DNA of 51,958 nt. It comes from Gemmatimonadota bacterium (GTDB lineage: Bacteria; Gemmatimonadota; Gemmatimonadetes; Longimicrobiales; Gaopeijiaceae). Shown piece after piece: positions 1 to 6,861 of the stretch (position 1 is its first letter; each line of letters starts with the position of its first letter). A program made the translations under genes and the position numbers. Where the stretch lies: contig JAPPOV010000006.1 of NCBI GenBank assembly GCA_028873595.1, forward strand, positions 1 through 51,958, in the 5' to 3' direction. The notes under the pieces are model-generated. The model made no database searches and had not been told where the DNA came from. It saw only the letters and a program-made list of their open reading frames with translations.

Positions 1-90
1 AATACGGAAAGCACCAGGCGGGTCCCTAAGTAGGCGCTCGCGCGCGGCGGTTAGGTGGCGGGGGGGCTAGGGCAGGGGGCGGGCGTTCGG
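1..90. other. Low-quality contig start
   Basis: The first ~90 bases are unusually G-rich with runs of G, and the acylphosphatase N-terminus encoded here is damaged. Around 70-93 the bases read as a corrupted version of the family signature VQGVGFRRW (the sequence gives GQGAGVRRW), with each difference explained by single substitutions, mainly T to G. An in-frame TAG lies at 52-54. The simplest reading is base-calling or assembly error at a contig end, not real divergence. Confidence 0.6.
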
Positions 91-306
91 CGGTGGATCT
101 TCAGGCGAGCCGAGCAACTAGGGATTGCGGGTACGGTGCGAAATCTGGAGGATGGGTCTGTGGAGGTGATGCTTCTCGGGGGGCCTCTTGCGGTGAAACA
201 GATGCGCCGGGACCTGGAGTCCGGCCCCCGATTCGCCAGGGTCGACGGTATTGCCGAGATTCCGTGCTCGCTCGATCCGGACACTGTGGTCTTCTCGATC
301 CTCTGA
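55..306 (+). CDS. Acylphosphatase, N-terminus corrupted or partial
   Basis: Small acylphosphatase-like protein that would hydrolyse carboxyl-phosphate bonds such as acetyl phosphate in the cytoplasm. Residues 20-60 match the family well: RRAEQLGIAGTVRNLEDGSV, then a GP-x-ARVD stretch. The phosphate-binding loop, normally GRVQGVGFR, reads GQGAGVRR, and the GTG at 55 follows an in-frame TAG. The real start is therefore probably further upstream and the loop probably intact in the living genome. The length of 83 residues is slightly below the usual ~90. It ends 12 bases before mnmG and may share its transcript. The family call is secure from the C-terminal two thirds; the start is not. Confidence 0.7.
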   Translation: MAGGLGQGAGVRRWIFRRAEQLGIAGTVRNLEDGSVEVMLLGGPLAVKQMRRDLESGPRFARVDGIAEIPCSLDPDTVVFSIL

Positions 307-318
307 ACTCCGACAGAT

Positions 319-2193
319 ATGCGTAGTCGCTACGACGTGCTCGTCGTGGGCGGAGGTCATGCCGGTGCAGAGGCCGCCGCCGCCGCCGCCCGCGCGGGGG
401 TGCGGACCCTCCTCATCTCCCCCGACCTCTCTCGGATCGGGCAGATGAGCTGTAACCCGGCGATCGGAGGTGTGGCCAAGGGGGTTGTCGCACGAGAGGT
501 GGATGCGTTGGGTGGGGTGATGGGTCAGGCCACGGACGCGTCGCGCATCCAGTTCCGCATGCTGAACCGGTCAAAAGGGCCGGCGGTCTGGGGCCCACGG
601 GCGCAGTGCGATCGATCGATGTATCCGACGGTCGTCCGACGGGTGTTGGATTCGTTGCCGATGCTGGACCTCTTTCAGGAGATGGTCGCGGACCTGCTCG
701 TCGATTCAGGCCGTGTCGTCGGAGTGCGGACGCGTGGCGGACTGGAGTTCGTGAGCGAGTGCATCGTGATCACGACCGGGACCTTTCTGCGCGGTCGAAT
801 CCATGTCGGTGGCGAGGCAGGGGTGGAGGCGGGTCGTGCGGGTGAAGCTCCTTCGGTGGAGCTCGCTGAAGGTCTGGATCGCCTGGGGCTGGAGGTCGCC
901 CGCTTCAAGACGGGCACGCCACCACGGGTCGATGGTCGGACGGTCGATTATGGCAAGACGGAGCGACAGGACGGAGACGCGCTCGCGTATCGGTTCGCGG
1001 CTTATGCGCAAGAGGTGGTTCCCGACCAGCTTCCATGCTGGATCACGTATTCGGGCGACGGCCTGAAGGATGTCGTGACTCGGAATCTGCAGAGGAGTGC
1101 GCTATACGGAGGCGAGATCGCCGGTCGAGGGCCACGGTACTGCCCGTCGATCGAAGACAAGATCGTTCGCTTTCCCGACGCTCCGCGGCATCAGATCTTC
1201 CTGGAGCCGGAGGGCCTCAACACGTCCGAGCTCTACGTCAATGGCCTGTCGACGTCGTTGCCTGCGGAGGTGCAGCTCGAGTTCATGCGCACCATTCCGG
1301 GGCTGGAGGATGTCGTGATGACGAAGGTCGGCTATGCGATCGAGTATGACTACTTCCCACCCCATCAGCTCAACCACTCACTGGAGCTTCGTAAGCACCC
1401 AGGGCTCTTCCTGGCTGGCCAGATCAATGGCACGACCGGGTATGAAGAGGCGGCGGGGCAGGGAATTGTGGCGGGTATCAATGCGGCGATGCGTGTCCGG
1501 AACGAGGGTCCGTTCGTCCTGGAGCGTGACCAGGCCTACATCGGTGTGCTGATCGATGATCTCGTGACGCGAGGTGTCGATGAGCCATATCGCCTGTTCA
1601 CGTCTCGAGCCGAATTTCGGCTTCTCCTGCGGCAGGACAATGCCCCGCGGCGTCTCGGGGCGCTGGCAAGGGATCGGGGACTGCTGACGGGCGCACAGTC
1701 CGAGGCGCTCAATCGGCGGATCGCGGAAGAGGACCGCATCATGGTTTGGTTCGGCGAGACGTCCCTGGGCCCGCGGGATGTGGCAGGGATGCTGGAGGAC
1801 GTCGGCTCGAGCCCCATCCATCAGAAGATGCGGGCGGTCGAGCTGCTCAAGCGCCCTCGCGTCAGCGCTCGGTCACTCATCGGCCTGGCCGAAGAGCCAC
1901 CAGAGGGAGAGCTCGCCGACGAAATCCTGGCGGCAGTAGAGGTCGAGCTGAAATACGCCGGATACGTCGAGCGGGAGCGGGCGCGTGCGGAACGGCTACG
2001 AGGTCAGGCTGCATTTCTGCTCCCTGACGATCTTCCGTACATGGAGTTTGTGACGGTGTCCTGGGAGGCACGGGAGAAGCTTAGTACGGTCCGGCCGGGC
2101 TCCCTCGCGCAGGCCGGTCGGATTCCGGGCGTTTCGCCGGCGGACTTGCAGAACCTTATGCTGGAAGTGAGGAAGCTGCGAGCGGGTGCCTGA
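319..2193 (+). CDS. mnmG: tRNA uridine-5-carboxymethylaminomethyl modification enzyme MnmG
   Basis: FAD-dependent enzyme that works with the GTPase MnmE to install the (carboxymethyl)aminomethyl group on wobble uridine 34 of certain tRNAs. The 624 residues are the usual family length. The N-terminus carries the dinucleotide-binding motif GGGHAG (residues 11-16), followed by the diagnostic block MSCNPAIGG and then GPAVWGPRAQCDR. The GTTGYEEAAGQG block and the C-terminal helical MnmE/tRNA-binding region are also present. No mnmE is visible in the window, and rsmG (gidB), which often follows mnmG near the origin, is absent here. Two parS sites lie just downstream, which supports an origin-proximal position. 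Confidence 0.97.
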   Translation: MRSRYDVLVVGGGHAGAEAAAAAARAGVRTLLISPDLSRIGQMSCNPAIGGVAKGVVAREVDALGGVMGQATDASRIQFRMLNRSKGPAVWGPRAQCDRSMYPTVVRRVLDSLPMLDLFQEMVADLLVDSGRVVGVRTRGGLEFVSECIVITTGTFLRGRIHVGGEAGVEAGRAGEAPSVELAEGLDRLGLEVARFKTGTPPRVDGRTVDYGKTERQDGDALAYRFAAYAQEVVPDQLPCWITYSGDGLKDVVTRNLQRSALYGGEIAGRGPRYCPSIEDKIVRFPDAPRHQIFLEPEGLNTSELYVNGLSTSLPAEVQLEFMRTIPGLEDVVMTKVGYAIEYDYFPPHQLNHSLELRKHPGLFLAGQINGTTGYEEAAGQGIVAGINAAMRVRNEGPFVLERDQAYIGVLIDDLVTRGVDEPYRLFTSRAEFRLLLRQDNAPRRLGALARDRGLLTGAQSEALNRRIAEEDRIMVWFGETSLGPRDVAGMLEDVGSSPIHQKMRAVELLKRPRVSARSLIGLAEEPPEGELADEILAAVEVELKYAGYVERERARAERLRGQAAFLLPDDLPYMEFVTVSWEAREKLSTVRPGSLAQAGRIPGVSPADLQNLMLEVRKLRAGA

Positions 2194-2249
2194 GCTCCGT
2201 GTGAGGCGTTGACCCGGCGACGGCTCGGCCGAGAGGTGTTCCGGCGCGA

Positions 2250-2265
2250 TGTTTCACGTGAAACA
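2250..2265. promoter_or_regulatory. parS: parS centromere site 1
   Basis: A perfect 16-bp palindrome TGTTTCACGTGAAACA, identical to the canonical bacterial parS bound by ParB. It lies between mnmG and the lipoprotein remnant, about 0.7 kb upstream of parA. ParB encoded at 3775 should load here and spread using CTP. Confidence 0.97.
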
Positions 2266-2306
2266 CAACCGGAAGAGAACGTGACGGGTGAACCTGCCGT
2301 CAAAAG

Positions 2307-2322
2307 TGTTTCACGTGAAACA
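2307..2322. promoter_or_regulatory. parS: parS centromere site 2
   Basis: A second perfect TGTTTCACGTGAAACA, 57 bp (start to start) from site 1. One further matching base pair on each side makes an 18-bp palindrome (2306-2323). It sits directly against the stop codon of the reverse-strand lipoprotein gene (2325). The 57-bp spacing is a little over five helical turns, so both sites face roughly similar sides of the DNA. Confidence 0.97.
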
Positions 2323-2324
2323 CG

Positions 2325-2810
2325 TTAGCGCCGTTGCATCTCCATATGCAGGTTCGCAGGGTCGTTCACGTCATCCAGATTGAAGTCCCAGTCGGTAGGA
2401 CCATCGAGCCGCACAACGGCGGTGGTGACGAACTCATACGACCTGGTGACGGGGTCACCGTTGTTGGGTCGGAGCGTAAGGACGGTTTCGGTGACGGCAA
2501 GCGACCCGAATTCAGTGAAGGGGGCGCCGCCAAAGGAGATCGTGGATTGGTAGTTTCCGCTTTCGTAGATCGTGATGTACGAGACGCCGTTCTCGAGCAG
2601 GTCAACCACGATCGACGTGTCGGCGACGCTTTGGACGGTCAGCGCCGTCGCGTCCTATGTTCCGACGAATGGTTCGAGGAGGGGGTTTTTGCTCGGCTCT
2701 ATAGGTGTTTCGCCTGAGCCGCAGCCCGTCAGGATTGCCACCAGAGCTGCCAGGAGCCCTACCCGTTGTACCCGCGCATCTCTCAGGGTACTGTCTGTCG
2801 TATCTGGCAT
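2325..2810 (-). pseudogene. Lipoprotein gene interrupted by an in-frame amber codon
   Basis: Reverse-strand reading frame starting at ATG 2810 behind a GAGAGGG-type ribosome site. The N-terminus has a positively charged segment, a hydrophobic stretch LLAALVAILTGCGSG with a lipobox cysteine, and a short linker reaching EPFVGT. The next codon (2657-2655) is TAG. The same frame then runs 109 codons (DATALTVQSVADTSIVVDLL onward) to TAA at 2325. GTWDAT is a common opening in small lipocalin-like lipoproteins, so the amber most likely replaces a Trp TGG by one base change. The two halves together give about 160 residues. It may be a recent nonsense mutation, a sequencing error or, less likely, readthrough. 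The function is unknown beyond an exported lipid-anchored protein. Confidence 0.75.
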
Positions 2811-2974
2811 CACCAAACCCTCTCTCCGTCGTAGGGAGACACACTGCCCCCTGGCCCGATCCCTGCGCAAAGCTCAAGAGTGCCCGCAGGCGGGTCAAGG
2901 ATTTTTTCTGTTTCGTGCGACTGCGACCCTCACCTATATTCTGCGCCCCGCTGCACACCATCAACGCAGTCTGA
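2811..2974. promoter_or_regulatory. Divergent promoter region for the lipoprotein remnant and parA
   Basis: A 164-bp divergent intergenic stretch. A TATATT at 2935-2940, 34 bases before the parA ATG, is a plausible -10 element; no convincing -35 is seen 17 bases upstream. On the other strand a TTGACC at about 2898-2893 could be a -35 for the lipoprotein gene. The assignments are weak. Confidence 0.3.
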
Positions 2975-3778
2975 ATGTCCCACGTCATTGCGATCGCTAA
3001 CCAGAAGGGTGGAGTCGGCAAGACGACCACCGCCATCAACCTCGGCGCCTCGCTCGCGGTCGCAGAGAAGCGCACCCTCATTCTCGACCTCGACCCACAG
3101 GGGAATGCGACGAGCGGACTCGGTGTCGAGGGCCGGGCGTCTCGACCGAACATGTATAAGGTCTTGATCGGTCAGGCGGAGATTGCGGAGGCTGTCGTCG
3201 AGCACGTTCACTTTCCGCACCTGGACGTTGTCCCGTCCACCCGCGATCTGGTGGGAGCAGAGATCGAACTTGTTTCGGCGTTCAGTCGCGAGACAATTCT
3301 GCGTCAGGCAATTGCGAAGCTCCCCGATCGCTACGACTTCATCCTGGTGGATTGTCCTCCTTCCCTCGGGCTGCTCACCGTGAACACCCTGACGGCGGCC
3401 GATTCCGTGTTGATCCCCATTCAGTGCGAGTTCTATGCACTCGAGGGGCTGAGCCAGCTTCTCAACACGATTCGGTTGGTTCAACGGGGGCTCAATCCGG
3501 AGCTCGACGTGGAGGGCGTGCTCCTCACCATGTACGACAAGCGCCTGAACCTGTCGCGGCAGGTCAGCGCGGAGGCTCGCGAGTATTTCGGCCCGAAGGT
3601 TTATCGCACCGCGATCCCGCGGAACGTCCGCCTCGCCGAGGCACCGAGTTTCGGCCAGCCGATCGTGCAATACGACGTGCTCTCGCAAGGGGCTCAGGCG
3701 TACCTTGCGCTCGCAAACGAAGTCATCGAACGACGAAGCCGCGCGAAAGCGGCCGCTGCTGTGGAGGCGAGTCAATGA
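2975..3778 (+). CDS. parA: Chromosome-partitioning ATPase ParA (Soj)
   Basis: A Walker-type ATPase of the MinD/ParA family that binds nucleoid DNA non-specifically when ATP-bound and moves ParB-parS complexes. The deviant Walker A motif KGGVGKTT is at residues 11-18, with the signature lysine at 11. It is followed by ILDLDPQGNATSGLG and the Walker B region FILVDCPPSLG. The 267 residues fit chromosomal ParA proteins without an N-terminal DNA-binding extension. The stop overlaps the parB start (ATGA), so the two are translationally coupled. Two parS sites lie upstream. The set is a complete parABS system. Confidence 0.97.
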   Translation: MSHVIAIANQKGGVGKTTTAINLGASLAVAEKRTLILDLDPQGNATSGLGVEGRASRPNMYKVLIGQAEIAEAVVEHVHFPHLDVVPSTRDLVGAEIELVSAFSRETILRQAIAKLPDRYDFILVDCPPSLGLLTVNTLTAADSVLIPIQCEFYALEGLSQLLNTIRLVQRGLNPELDVEGVLLTMYDKRLNLSRQVSAEAREYFGPKVYRTAIPRNVRLAEAPSFGQPIVQYDVLSQGAQAYLALANEVIERRSRAKAAAAVEASQ

Positions 3779-4653
3779 GTCGGGATCGTCTTGGAAAAGG
3801 CCTCGGTGCACTCCTCGGCGAATACCTCGAGCCCGAAGTCACGGAGAACGAGGTTCACACGCTCCCTCTTGGTTCGATTGTCCCGAATCCTGTTCAGCCC
3901 CGGCGTGTTTTCACCGATGCGGAACTCGACAGCCTCACTTCGTCGATTCGAGAGAATGGGCTTCTACAGCCTCTCGTGGTTCGGCCTGCCCCGGGCACGA
4001 CGGACCGATTCGAGATCGTCGCGGGTGAACGGCGCTATCGAGCTCTCCGCCGCCTCGAATGGGCCGACGTGCCCGTCATCGTTCGTGACGCGGACGACGA
4101 GACGCTTCTCGTGCTCGCCCTCGTCGAGAATCTCCAGCGTGAGGCCCTGAACCCACTCGAAGAGGCTGAGGGGTATGAGGCGCTCGCCCAACGCTTCGAT
4201 ATGAAGCACGCCGACATCGCGAAGGCTGTGGGGAAGGATCGTTCGACCGTCGCCAACCTGGTTCGACTCCTCAAGCTCCCTGTTTCAATCCGAAAGCTGG
4301 TCGAGTCGGGTGAGCTGACTCAGGGGCATGCGCGGGCACTCCTGTCTCTGGAGGACCCGCTGGTTGCCGCGGACCTCGCTCGCCGCTCAGTCAAGGAGGG
4401 TTGGTCCGTCCGGGAAATCGAACGTCGCGTGGCCGGCGCTTCCGGGAAGAAGCGCCCGCGGAAACCGAGGGACAAGGACCCAATCGTACGAGCCCTCGAG
4501 GAGGCGTTGCAGGACGACCTTGGCACCCGGGTTCAGGTGAAGCCCGGCCGATCCGGAAGAGGGTCGATCGAAGTGCAGTACCACGGGCCCGAAGATTTCG
4601 AGCGCCTCTTCGAGCGAATGACCGGGAGATCCGTGAGCGACGTCGTCGGGTGA
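3775..4653 (+). CDS. parB: Chromosome-partitioning protein ParB (Spo0J)
   Basis: parS-binding CTPase clamp. The start is the ATG at 3775, overlapping the parA stop; the longer open frame upstream is out of frame with parA and unconserved. The 292 residues begin MSRDRLGKGLGALLGEYL, the usual ParA-stimulating N-terminal peptide. The CTP-binding GERRYRA motif follows (AGERRYRALRRLEW), then a helix-turn-helix (DIAKAVGKDRSTVANLVRLL) for parS recognition and a C-terminal dimerisation domain. It overlaps the next gene by GTGA, an unusual coupling to a peptidoglycan peptidase. Confidence 0.97.
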   Translation: MSRDRLGKGLGALLGEYLEPEVTENEVHTLPLGSIVPNPVQPRRVFTDAELDSLTSSIRENGLLQPLVVRPAPGTTDRFEIVAGERRYRALRRLEWADVPVIVRDADDETLLVLALVENLQREALNPLEEAEGYEALAQRFDMKHADIAKAVGKDRSTVANLVRLLKLPVSIRKLVESGELTQGHARALLSLEDPLVAADLARRSVKEGWSVREIERRVAGASGKKRPRKPRDKDPIVRALEEALQDDLGTRVQVKPGRSGRGSIEVQYHGPEDFERLFERMTGRSVSDVVG

Positions 4654-5432
4654 GCTCGTCTGGCGCGAGGCGCAAACTCAGCGTCGTCCTCGTTCCCGAG
4701 GGTAGCGAAGACACTCGGACCTTTGACGTCTCGTACCGTGCTCTAGGCACTGTCGCTGGCATCGTGTCCTTGCTTGGCCTCGCGGTCACGATCATGGCTG
4801 GGAGTTGGTGGTACCTGGCTGCCCGGGCGTCTCGCGTCACCGATCTCGAGCAGGAAGTCGAGGCGATGACGCGTGACCGTGCGCGGGTTGAGGCGCTGGT
4901 TCAACGTCTCGAGACCATCGAGTCGCAGTATGTACAGATTCGGGGTATGTTCGGGTCTGTGCAGCTGGACGAGCTCAGCGGCGTTTGGCTTCCTCCGGCG
5001 TCGCCGGCCCGACAGGTCGACCGAAACGAGCGTCCGCACGTCGGTGCCTCGCCCCCTTCGGCCTGGCCTCTATCGGAGCGAGGCTTCGTGACGCAGGAGC
5101 TGTACGATGGCAACGAGGGCGACCATCCAGGGCTCGATATTGCGGTGCCCTCAGACTCATATATCCGGGCTTCCGGAGGAGGAGCCATCGTCGATGTTGG
5201 AGAAGATGCGGTGTACGGCCGCTACGTGGTGATCGACCACGGGCAGGAGACGTCGACCCTGTACGGCCACGCATCGTCCACCTTCGTCCGGCTTGGGCAG
5301 AGTGTGCGCGAGCGTCAGGTGATTGCTCTGAGTGGGTCGACGGGGCGTTCGACGGCGCCACACTTGCATTTCGAGGTCCTTGTCAGCGGTGAGCCGGTCG
5401 ACCCCCTGAGCTTTGTCGAGCAGCCGGGATAG
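4650..5432 (+). CDS. Membrane-anchored M23 family metallopeptidase
   Basis: Probable cell-wall endopeptidase. The start is the GTG at 4650, inside the parB stop; longer upstream frames overlap parB and are not credible. The 260 residues comprise a ~33-residue basic cytoplasmic leader, one membrane span (about 34-56), a short coiled coil (about 58-85, LEQEVEAMTRDRARVEALVQ) and a C-terminal LytM domain. The zinc motifs are visible as HPGLD (first His/Asp) and HLHFE (second His), with YGHAS between them, so the peptidase is probably active. It sits in one transcript with parAB and is followed after ~100 bp by a bactofilin. Membrane-bound M23 enzymes are known bactofilin partners, so a role in localised wall remodelling is likely by context. 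Confidence 0.9.
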   Translation: MSSSGARRKLSVVLVPEGSEDTRTFDVSYRALGTVAGIVSLLGLAVTIMAGSWWYLAARASRVTDLEQEVEAMTRDRARVEALVQRLETIESQYVQIRGMFGSVQLDELSGVWLPPASPARQVDRNERPHVGASPPSAWPLSERGFVTQELYDGNEGDHPGLDIAVPSDSYIRASGGGAIVDVGEDAVYGRYVVIDHGQETSTLYGHASSTFVRLGQSVRERQVIALSGSTGRSTAPHLHFEVLVSGEPVDPLSFVEQPG

Positions 5433-5452
5433 CCGGAGACGTGCCCGTCCGC

Positions 5453-5474
5453 GCCCCAGAGGGGCATGGCTTTT
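5453..5474 (+). terminator. Weak terminator-like hairpin
   Basis: A short hairpin, GCCCC-AGA-GGGGC (5453-5465), lies 20 bases after the M23 stop, with TTTT at 5471-5474. The stem is short and the T-run is offset, so it may only attenuate transcription into the bactofilin. Confidence 0.3.
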
Positions 5475-5531
5475 GCCACGGTGGTCTTCAGGCGTCCAGC
5501 CCCTGTACATTGACCCACTCAACCAGCACAT

Positions 5532-5535
5532 GAGG
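5532..5535 (+). promoter_or_regulatory. Ribosome site deciding the bactofilin start
   Basis: GAGG at 5532-5535 stands five bases before the ATG at 5541. This favours ATG 5541 over the in-frame GTG at 5535, which overlaps the ribosome site itself. Confidence 0.5.
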
Positions 5536-5540
5536 TGAGG

Positions 5541-5981
5541 ATGGCACGCGGTCGCGAGAACACTCAGACGTCGTCCGAGGCGGTAATCTCCATTATTGGA
5601 CCTGGCATGACGGTCGTAGGGAATTGCGAGAGTGATGGCACCATACGGATCGAGGGAACCGTCAACGGATCAGTGAAGGCGGGCAAGGCTGTCGTCATCG
5701 GCAAGCAGGGTCTCGTAACCGGGGATATCATGACCCAGGATGCGGTGATCTCCGGCCGAGTGGAGGGCAAGCTGGTCGCCGCGTCTCGGCTGGAGCTCCA
5801 GGCGACGAGCCATATCGAAGGTGAGGTCCACACGAAGCGCATGCAGCTGGAAGAAGGATCTGTCCTCAACGGCTCGGTCCACATGGGCTCGAATGTGGCC
5901 AAGGTTGCGGCGAACGGTGGAGCGCGGGTCCTGGATAAGCCGGACACGACCACATCCGAGGACGTCGGAGCTCAGCGCTGA
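5541..5981 (+). CDS. Bactofilin family cytoskeletal protein
   Basis: A polymer-forming bactofilin that assembles without nucleotides into membrane-associated filaments acting as a scaffold for cell-wall enzymes or chromosome-segregation proteins. The 146 residues contain the repetitive right-handed beta-helix core, seen as regularly spaced glycine/valine turns (IIGPGMTVVGNCESDGTIRI, GTVNGSVKAGKAVVIG, GLVTGDI, ISGRVEGKLVA, SHIEGEVHT). Flexible ends flank the core: a short polar N-terminus and a tail of about 25 residues. The location behind parA-parB-M23 recalls two known links, bactofilin with M23 hydrolases (as in Helicobacter and stalked alphaproteobacteria) and bactofilin with ParABS (Myxococcus). 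Confidence 0.93.
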   Translation: MARGRENTQTSSEAVISIIGPGMTVVGNCESDGTIRIEGTVNGSVKAGKAVVIGKQGLVTGDIMTQDAVISGRVEGKLVAASRLELQATSHIEGEVHTKRMQLEEGSVLNGSVHMGSNVAKVAANGGARVLDKPDTTTSEDVGAQR

Positions 5982-6080
5982 GGTTCTCCACACCCGTCTG
6001 CTCTGCTGCTGGGGGCGATTCAGTGCTTGTTCACAGTCCGACCTTTTGGGTGCGCTCTCCTCACGGCCTCTGACAATGCC

Positions 6081-6842
6081 ATGAAACTAGAATCGGTGCT
6101 CCATTATCTGGATGAGTGGTTGCAGGTGTCCGATCATCCCGACTACTCGTCCGCGCTCAATGGACTCCAGGTCGGTGGGCCGAGCGAGGTCGAGACGGTC
6201 GTGACCGCGGTGGACGCATCCGAGGCGTCGATCCGTGCCGCCGCCGAGCTGGGTGCGGACCTGATGATCGTCCACCATGGCCTGTTCTGGGGCGGCCTTG
6301 AGCCGATCGTCGGCCGACATGAGCGCAGAATTCGGGCACTCTTCGAAGCGAACATCGCGTTATACAGCGTGCACCTTCCGCTCGATACTCATCTCGAGGT
6401 AGGCAATTGCGCCCTGCTGGCTCGGGCCATCGGCGTGGACATCCGCGGGAGATTGGGAAGCTACAAGGGTCACGACCTCGGCGTATGGGGCGATCTTCCC
6501 GAGCCGGTGGAGGTTGGTCAGCTGCAGAAGCTTGTCTCTTCCGTGGTCGGAGGGGGCGCAGTTCGGGCCCTCCCCGGGGGGCCGGAGCGGATTCAGTCGA
6601 TTGGCGTACTCACCGGAGGTGGGGGTTCGTTCGTCCGAGAGGCGGCGGGTGCCGGCCTCGACGCATATGTGACCGGGGAAGGATCACACCACACGTATTT
6701 CGACGCGACCGAGTTCGGAATACACGTTCTGTTCGCAGGGCACTATTCGACGGAAACCTTTGGTGTGCAAGCGGTTGGAGAACACCTCTCAGAACGGTTC
6801 GGGCTGACGTCCTACTTCGTAGACCAGCCCACCGGTCTGTAG
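6081..6842 (+). CDS. Nif3-like dinuclear metal-centre hexameric protein
   Basis: Member of the widely conserved Nif3/YqfO/YbgI family, which forms toroidal hexamers with two metals per subunit; a GTP cyclohydrolase I type 2 label is often applied but the role is unsettled. The ATG at 6081 gives 253 residues opening MKLESVLHYLDEWL, the usual family start; the TTG at 6027 would add an unconserved leader. Metal-binding features are the HHG motif at residues 65-67 (MIVHHGLFW) and the C-terminal GEGSHHTYFDATE. The length matches the short single-domain form. The next gene begins 20 bases on, so the two could be co-transcribed. Confidence 0.93.
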   Translation: MKLESVLHYLDEWLQVSDHPDYSSALNGLQVGGPSEVETVVTAVDASEASIRAAAELGADLMIVHHGLFWGGLEPIVGRHERRIRALFEANIALYSVHLPLDTHLEVGNCALLARAIGVDIRGRLGSYKGHDLGVWGDLPEPVEVGQLQKLVSSVVGGGAVRALPGGPERIQSIGVLTGGGGSFVREAAGAGLDAYVTGEGSHHTYFDATEFGIHVLFAGHYSTETFGVQAVGEHLSERFGLTSYFVDQPTGL

Positions 6843-6861
6843 CGGACAGCCCCCGAGGCCA

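Noticed and set aside
3352..3774. N-terminal extension of the parB frame over parA
   Set aside because: It is out of frame with parA, low-complexity in sequence, and the overlapping ATG at 3775 gives the standard ParB start.
4401..4649. N-terminal extension of the M23 peptidase over parB
   Set aside because: Arginine-rich shadow translation of parB; GTG 4650 gives the natural start.
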